From assembly GCA_021204885.1 (NCBI GenBank), contig JAJPYP010000003.1, positions 1-8,527 of the forward strand: DNA of 8,527 nucleotides. Direction: 5' to 3'. This stretch comes from Prevotellaceae bacterium. GTDB lineage: Bacteria; Bacteroidota; Bacteroidia; Bacteroidales; Bacteroidaceae. Every line of letters starts with the position of its first letter. Position 1 is the stretch's first letter. The notes beneath the pieces are model-generated. The model saw nothing but the letters and a program-made list of their open reading frames with translations. It searched no databases and was not told the DNA's origin. Shown one piece after another: positions 5,229 to 8,527 of the stretch. The position numbers were made by a program, and so were the translations under genes.

Positions 5229-5779
5229 GTTGCAAGGTTTACATATCGGGAAAGATAAGCGGTGTTAGCTTCGCAAAAGCCTACGACAAGTTCTTGGATG
5301 CCGAGAAGCGTCTGAAAAGCGAGGGGTACGATGTTGTCAACCCTATGACGATAAAATTCCCCGACGAATTCGGATGGGCGGATTGTATCCTTTACGACTT
5401 GAAAGAGTTGCAAAGGTGCGATGCCATCTATCTGTTAAAGGATTGGGAGGATTCAAACGGTGCGAAAATTGAGAAGTCATTCGCCGATGGGATTGGTTTA
5501 AAGATAATGTACGAGGAGAAGCCGCTTTCGGTGGTTATGACTAAGGAAGAAGTTGACATATTTGCCAAAAAGTGGAAAAGAGCAAAGGATGCGTATGCCG
5601 AATATCTTGCCGCACCCGTACTTGAAAGTTTTGGCTTGCGCGAGGGATATAGGACATTAGTGCGTGAGATGTTTCTTGATACAGTAGACTTTGACGTGGT
5701 TGAAACTCTTTACGCAGGAGCGGAAGCAATGGATAACAATAAAAAAATAGACAATGGGAATATACAAGGAAATGCATGA
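5225..5779 (+). CDS. DUF4406 protein (nucleoside deoxyribosyltransferase-like) with C-terminal extension
   Basis: Residues 4-96 match the DUF4406 family, which is related to nucleoside 2-deoxyribosyltransferases. The signatures are KVYISGKISG (4-13), VVNP (37-40), FGWADCILYDLKELQRCDA (49-67) and LLKDWEDSNGAKIEKSFADG (70-89), then a GLKIMYEE ending. Such proteins are common in phage early regions, and a nucleotide-binding or base-exchange role is usually presumed rather than shown. The family is normally about 90-110 residues. This protein is 184, with an extra helical segment beginning at M105 (MTKEEVDIF...) that resembles the N-terminus of the upstream protein and looks like a fusion. The last ~17 residues are Asn/Lys/Gly-rich and probably disordered. 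The start overlaps the preceding stop as ATGA. Confidence 0.85.
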   Translation: MSCKVYISGKISGVSFAKAYDKFLDAEKRLKSEGYDVVNPMTIKFPDEFGWADCILYDLKELQRCDAIYLLKDWEDSNGAKIEKSFADGIGLKIMYEEKPLSVVMTKEEVDIFAKKWKRAKDAYAEYLAAPVLESFGLREGYRTLVREMFLDTVDFDVVETLYAGAEAMDNNKKIDNGNIQGNA

Positions 5780-6416
5780 GCTGACAACAAGGCTTTTGGA
5801 CACGGAAGAATCATTATGGATTCCGGAAGACGGCATTACGGAAGTAGGCAGGTGTAAGACAACCGAAGAAATGCTGCGTGGAAATACGATAAGCCGAGAA
5901 ATGTTTGATATCATAGACACCGCAAAGCCGGAGTTTCACCCCTTTTTCTTTGACAAGAAAAAGGACAAGGCGGAGACACCCATCCGTTTTTCAAGGCTGC
6001 AACTACTTGTCATGGACGGTCTGTTGGAGGTTGTCGATGATATGCTGCATGAGTACGGCATCAATGCCGCCGAGAAGGGACATGATAACGGGGACGCGGA
6101 ATACTGCCGTTTATATGTCCGGATAGACATGTACCGGTTCGCGCGGCTGATATTCGGGGACGATGTGGAAATAGACAAGCCTACGGTGTCCTCTCTTGAA
6201 AGTGCGGTAGACGAACTTGAAGAGGTGGGCGTGTCCTACAGTGGAGACAAGGGGCGCATTACCACCCATGCGCTCTGCGACATGGGAAAACTTACAAGTA
6301 AAGATTCCGGATTAGTCTTAGTTTGTTTTACCATATCCGATACATTTATGTACGCCCGGCACGAGATTGTGGAAAGCATGAAGAAATTTCAACAAGATAT
6401 TGGACAAGGGTTATGA
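5754..6416 (+). CDS. Unknown 220-residue protein
   Basis: Not recognised. Residues ~75-95 form a likely helix (FSRLQLLVMDGLLEVVDDML). Residues ~117-175 (RLYVRIDMYRFARLIFGDD to VGVSYSGDKGRITTHAL) alternate helix and strand in a way that could be a winged-helix fold, and residues ~186-200 (GLVLVCFTISDTFMYAR) look like beta-strands. The DNA-binding idea is only an impression. ATG 5754 overlaps the DUF4406 gene by 26 bases; ATG 5772, six codons on, would overlap by 8. Neither has a clear Shine-Dalgarno sequence. The stop overlaps the next start as ATGA. Confidence 0.78.
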   Translation: MGIYKEMHELTTRLLDTEESLWIPEDGITEVGRCKTTEEMLRGNTISREMFDIIDTAKPEFHPFFFDKKKDKAETPIRFSRLQLLVMDGLLEVVDDMLHEYGINAAEKGHDNGDAEYCRLYVRIDMYRFARLIFGDDVEIDKPTVSSLESAVDELEEVGVSYSGDKGRITTHALCDMGKLTSKDSGLVLVCFTISDTFMYARHEIVESMKKFQQDIGQGL

Positions 6417-6631
6417 CCGAGAAAATATTCAAGCAAAAGTTCAACGACTTCATGGAAGCCGTATTTGAACGCACCGAACCCGAAGAGGCGGAGAAATGGA
6501 GGTGCAAGAGCAGTGAGAGGTATTTCGGCGTGATGGTCTACTCTTCGGACGGTTACCACGCCGCGTTCAACTCGAAAGGCGACGTTACCATGCTGATGCC
6601 GCCGTATCAGAGAAAGGAGGTGCAGGTATGA
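6413..6631 (+). CDS. Unknown 72-residue protein
   Basis: The start at ATG 6413 overlaps the previous stop (ATGA). The frame is open further upstream, but that part merely overlays the preceding gene. Residues 1-30 are a helix with alternating charge (EKIFKQKFNDFMEAVFERTE). Residues ~35-65 look like beta-strands (YFGVMVYSSDGYHAAFNSKG, then VTMLMPP). There are no recognisable motifs. The end of the gene contains AAAGGAGGTG (6614-6623), a full match to the anti-Shine-Dalgarno complement, which serves the next gene. The two are probably translationally coupled. Confidence 0.7.
   Translation: MTEKIFKQKFNDFMEAVFERTEPEEAEKWRCKSSERYFGVMVYSSDGYHAAFNSKGDVTMLMPPYQRKEVQV
6614..6623 (+). promoter_or_regulatory. 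Perfect Shine-Dalgarno AAAGGAGGTG before 6628
   Basis: Ten bases complementary to the 3' end of bacterial 16S rRNA, with four bases left before ATG 6628 (seven after the GGAGG core). The site lies inside the preceding gene. Such a complete match is unusual for Bacteroidales genes, which mostly lack Shine-Dalgarno sequences. Confidence 0.8.
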
Positions 6632-7512
6632 AAGGAGATAAGACATTAGAGACAAAGTTCTTTAAGACTATGGGGGCTTTGGGAACTGTGGGGGATTGCT
6701 TTAGGTGGATGGAAAAACAATATGATTTGATGCCATACATAAACGCAGGGGATGAAGAACGAGCCGAGAGGAATAGGGGCAAAGCCCAAGCCCAAGCCCC
6801 TAATTGGGTTGCCGGGCAACGGCGATTGATGGAGCGGATATTGGAAGAATGCAGCGAGTTTGATTTTGAGATGTTGAGAGATGAAGGATATGCGATTGAT
6901 GCAAGCCCATTAATGGCAGAGATAGCAAGCAATATAGACGGATTGGGAGACGATAGAAAGCACGTGGAAAGGTATATTTACAGCTTGCTACAGCCATTTA
7001 AATACTACAGTGATATAATCACCCCTATCATGCCGATAAAGACGTTTAAAGGGAGAATTAGGCAGCATGAGCAAGAGTTGCAGATGTGGGAGCAGAGGAA
7101 GAAAGAGGCGGCGGATAAAAGCGGCATAGATGAGGCTTTGGAGCATATAAAGTCATGCACCCAAGAGATTGAATCCTGTGAACGTAGGATAGAGCGAGCC
7201 GGGTATGTGAGGGATAAGTACCGGGAAATGCTACAAGCCCCCTATGGGGGATATGATACTGTAGAGGATTGTCTAAGGGGTTTTCACAATCTAATCTGTG
7301 AGTTTGGTTATATGCTCGATGCCCTACTATTGGAGCGAGGGATTAACTTGTTATGGTATCAGAGGAATAAAGGCATTTACTTGTTTGAAAAGAGGAATGT
7401 ACAAGTACTTTCATGGTTGTTTGGGGATGAACGGACACGGAGATATATAGATGAGGCTTTGCCCAAGATGGAGACCGAGCCGGGCGAAGCAGCAGCTGAA
7501 AGAAAAGAATAA
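6628..7512 (+). CDS. Unknown 294-residue coiled-coil protein
   Basis: Not recognised. The protein is highly helical. Residues ~140-205 have strong coiled-coil character (IRQHEQELQMWEQRKKEAAD and IESCERRIERAGYVRDKYRE). The C-terminal part has a hydrophobic helix (YMLDALLLERGINLLWYQRN) and ends in an acidic Glu/Ala-rich tail. Residues 52-58 (KAQAQAP) come from three tandem copies of AAGCCC. Translation starts at ATG 6628 behind the best Shine-Dalgarno sequence in the window and overlaps the preceding stop. Its codon use differs from the neighbours: many GGG, TTG and AGG codons, far more G than C on the coding strand, and about 43% GC in four sampled 60-base lines. This suggests a separate origin. 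A structural or scaffolding role is a guess. Confidence 0.78.
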   Translation: MKGDKTLETKFFKTMGALGTVGDCFRWMEKQYDLMPYINAGDEERAERNRGKAQAQAPNWVAGQRRLMERILEECSEFDFEMLRDEGYAIDASPLMAEIASNIDGLGDDRKHVERYIYSLLQPFKYYSDIITPIMPIKTFKGRIRQHEQELQMWEQRKKEAADKSGIDEALEHIKSCTQEIESCERRIERAGYVRDKYREMLQAPYGGYDTVEDCLRGFHNLICEFGYMLDALLLERGINLLWYQRNKGIYLFEKRNVQVLSWLFGDERTRRYIDEALPKMETEPGEAAAERKE

Positions 7513-7523
7513 GGAGAAATGAT

Positions 7524-7814
7524 ATGGAGATAGATAACAAGCTGGAAGAAGCCCTGAAACGGCATGCGGCAGCTTTCGATGAGTATTGCGACGCACAGAA
7601 AAAGTACAGCCGTGCAAGGCAGGTGGCTTTCACGTGTCGGGCAGAACTTGGTTGCGATACTTGCCTCATACGTAGATATTATTATTGTGGCAAGTTTGAT
7701 GATGCTGTTAAAGCGGAAAGAGATGTTGATATTAAAGAGCGGCTGTTTCTCAAGGCTTCAGAAAAGTTAGCTCTGGAATATAGGAATTTTATAAAGAGAA
7801 AGGAGAATAAATGA
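7524..7814 (+). CDS. Four-cysteine cluster protein, family member 4
   Basis: A 96-residue unknown protein. The helical N-terminus (residues 3-36, rich in Ala, Lys and Glu) is followed by cysteines at 38, 44, 47 and 55, giving C-x5-C-x2-C-x7-C (CDTCLIRRYYYC), then a charged helix (FDDAVKAERDVDIKERL) to the end. The last gap is 7 rather than the 5 seen in the other four members, so it is the most divergent in spacing. The start is supported by AAGGAG at 7511-7516, seven bases upstream of ATG 7524. The stop overlaps the next gene's start as ATGA. It has nothing beyond the shared plan, so it may approximate the minimal family unit. Confidence 0.82.
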   Translation: MEIDNKLEEALKRHAAAFDEYCDAQKKYSRARQVAFTCRAELGCDTCLIRRYYYCGKFDDAVKAERDVDIKERLFLKASEKLALEYRNFIKRKENK

Positions 7815-8008
7815 TAATGGAAGAGAAACAGAATAATTACGACTTGGCCACGACCGATAGCGGCCGAATCAATATTAAAGAGTTGAAAGACGTGCTTACA
7901 CGCATTATGCGGGACTGCGACAAATGCGGTATGCACATCACGAATATAACCATAGTCCGTGATTATGCCGAACGCATTGGAGATTTGAGTATAACGTATA
8001 ATTGTTGA
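7811..8008 (+). CDS. Unknown 65-residue protein
   Basis: The start at ATG 7811 overlaps the previous stop, with AGGAG (7801-7805) five bases upstream; ATG 7817 is also possible. The sequence contains one CDKCGMH motif around residues 37-43 and ends in Cys. A CxxC with nearby His could be half of a metal site, but the four-cysteine pattern of its two neighbours is absent. Predicted secondary structure is a helix (IKELKDVLTRIMRDC), strand (TNITIVRD), then a short helix and strand. It lies between two four-cysteine family genes in one apparent operon. Function unknown. Confidence 0.68.
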   Translation: MIMEEKQNNYDLATTDSGRINIKELKDVLTRIMRDCDKCGMHITNITIVRDYAERIGDLSITYNC

Positions 8009-8011
8009 TTT

Positions 8012-8494
8012 ATGAATGACAAACCGAAAAAAACAGGTAGGACCATGGAACAAAAGAATTTGAATATAACGACCGACTTGGACAAAGCCGTGGAAAAAGT
8101 GGAACAGGCAATGAAAGAGTACGATGAGATGAGCAAGCGCGAGGATGAGCTGATAAGGCGGCAGATGAAATGTCTCCGGAAAAACGGAAACATGGAAAAA
8201 TGCATCGGATGCTTCGATTACCACAGGTGCGACATCCTTTACAGCCTGCAAGAGGTACATCGGGAACAGGGATACCAGAAACAGACGGTTGTTGCCGTCG
8301 CGAATACAATGGTGAGGCTCTACAAGAGCACTAAGGAAAAGGAGAAGCGTTCAAAACTTGTTGCCGTAGTGTACAAGGCTTATATGGAGGATAAGAAAGA
8401 TGAAAATAATAGACATTTACAGAGCGATTTAAAATTTTCAAAATACTTTATGTACACTCTCCCATTTGATTATCATAACAACCCTGAGAGATAG
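8012..8494 (+). CDS. Four-cysteine cluster protein, family member 5
   Basis: A 160-residue unknown protein. A polar lead (1-20) is followed by an acidic helix (TDLDKAVEKVEQAMKEYDEM), then cysteines at 54, 64, 67 and 73, giving C-x9-C-x2-C-x5-C (KCIGCFDYHRCDIL), then a long helical region. The C-terminal ~35 residues (from about KKDENNRHLQ) come from AT-rich DNA and look unlike the rest, possibly a recent extension. ATG 8012 has no Shine-Dalgarno sequence. ATG 8045 (residue 12), preceded by an AGGTAGG stretch, is a good alternative and would give a 149-residue protein. It is the member with the widest first gap. Function unknown; metal or Fe-S binding is inferred. Confidence 0.8.
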   Translation: MNDKPKKTGRTMEQKNLNITTDLDKAVEKVEQAMKEYDEMSKREDELIRRQMKCLRKNGNMEKCIGCFDYHRCDILYSLQEVHREQGYQKQTVVAVANTMVRLYKSTKEKEKRSKLVAVVYKAYMEDKKDENNRHLQSDLKFSKYFMYTLPFDYHNNPER

Positions 8495-8499
8495 GTAGC

Positions 8500-8527
8500 A
8501 TGTATATTATTTATTATTCCTCATTTC
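8500..8527 (+). CDS. Start of a further gene, truncated by window end
   Basis: ATG 8500 lies five bases after the previous stop and opens a frame (MYIIYYSSF) that continues to the end of the window. The preceding bases are AGGTAGC, a weak ribosome-binding site. The spacing matches the tight packing of the other genes. Nine residues are too few to identify it, and it could be a chance frame. Confidence 0.35.

Noticed and set aside
6323..6412. Upstream extension of the gene at 6413
   Set aside because: It lies wholly within the preceding gene. The ATGA junction at 6413 is the pattern used elsewhere in the window.
6672..6708. G-quadruplex-like G-rich tract
   Set aside because: Only three runs of three or more G occur (6672-6676, 6681-6683, 6690-6694). 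The fourth is just GG, and the tract is explained by coding.
7238..7250. Hairpin CCCCCTATGGGGG
   Set aside because: A 5-bp stem with 3-base loop inside the coding sequence at APYGG, without a T run. It is likely a result of codon choice.

Overview
The window looks like part of the early (replication and accessory) region of a temperate phage or prophage of a Bacteroidales host. Two features support this. The DnaC-type helicase loader resembles those of Bacteroides/Parabacteroides mobile elements, and it directly follows the C-terminal end of a phage replication initiator of the Lin1244/Lin1753-like (DnaD-related) kind. All genes are on the + strand, are mostly under 300 codons, and are packed with 4-base ATGA overlaps or gaps of a few bases. 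I see no structural, lysis, integrase, tRNA, IS or CRISPR features. Taxon and phage origin are inferences from protein recognition.

Layout. Bases 1-995 are the replication module: the 3' part of the initiator gene, whose linker-coding DNA is very AT-rich and carries a 15-bp tandem repeat (possible origin), then the helicase loader, which starts out of frame inside the initiator gene. Bases 996-1173 are the only sizeable gap (178 bases). Bases 1174-4016 hold small unknown genes around a ParB-like 'NGQHR' protein. Bases 4031-5779 hold a MazG-like NTP pyrophosphohydrolase, two unknown genes and a DUF4406 (nucleoside deoxyribosyltransferase-like) protein with an extra C-terminal segment. Bases 5754-8494 hold further unknown genes, one with a predicted coiled coil. 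A new reading frame opens at 8500 and runs off the end.

The most unusual feature is a set of five small proteins (genes at 1735, 2194, 3329, 7524 and 8012). Despite little other identity they share one plan: an N-terminal helical stretch, a four-cysteine cluster C-x(3-9)-C-x2-C-x(5-7)-C, then another helical stretch. They look like a divergent, locally expanded family that binds a metal (Zn) or an Fe-S cluster. I cannot name the family or its function.

Together, the initiator and loader would start phage DNA replication, and the MazG-like and DUF4406 proteins would act on nucleotides. The many small proteins are probably early accessory or host-takeover factors. Several genes embedded in their neighbours have strong Shine-Dalgarno sequences, while genes behind short AT-rich spacers have none. 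GC content changes sharply between adjacent genes (57% to 38% at 4971), which fits mosaic assembly.
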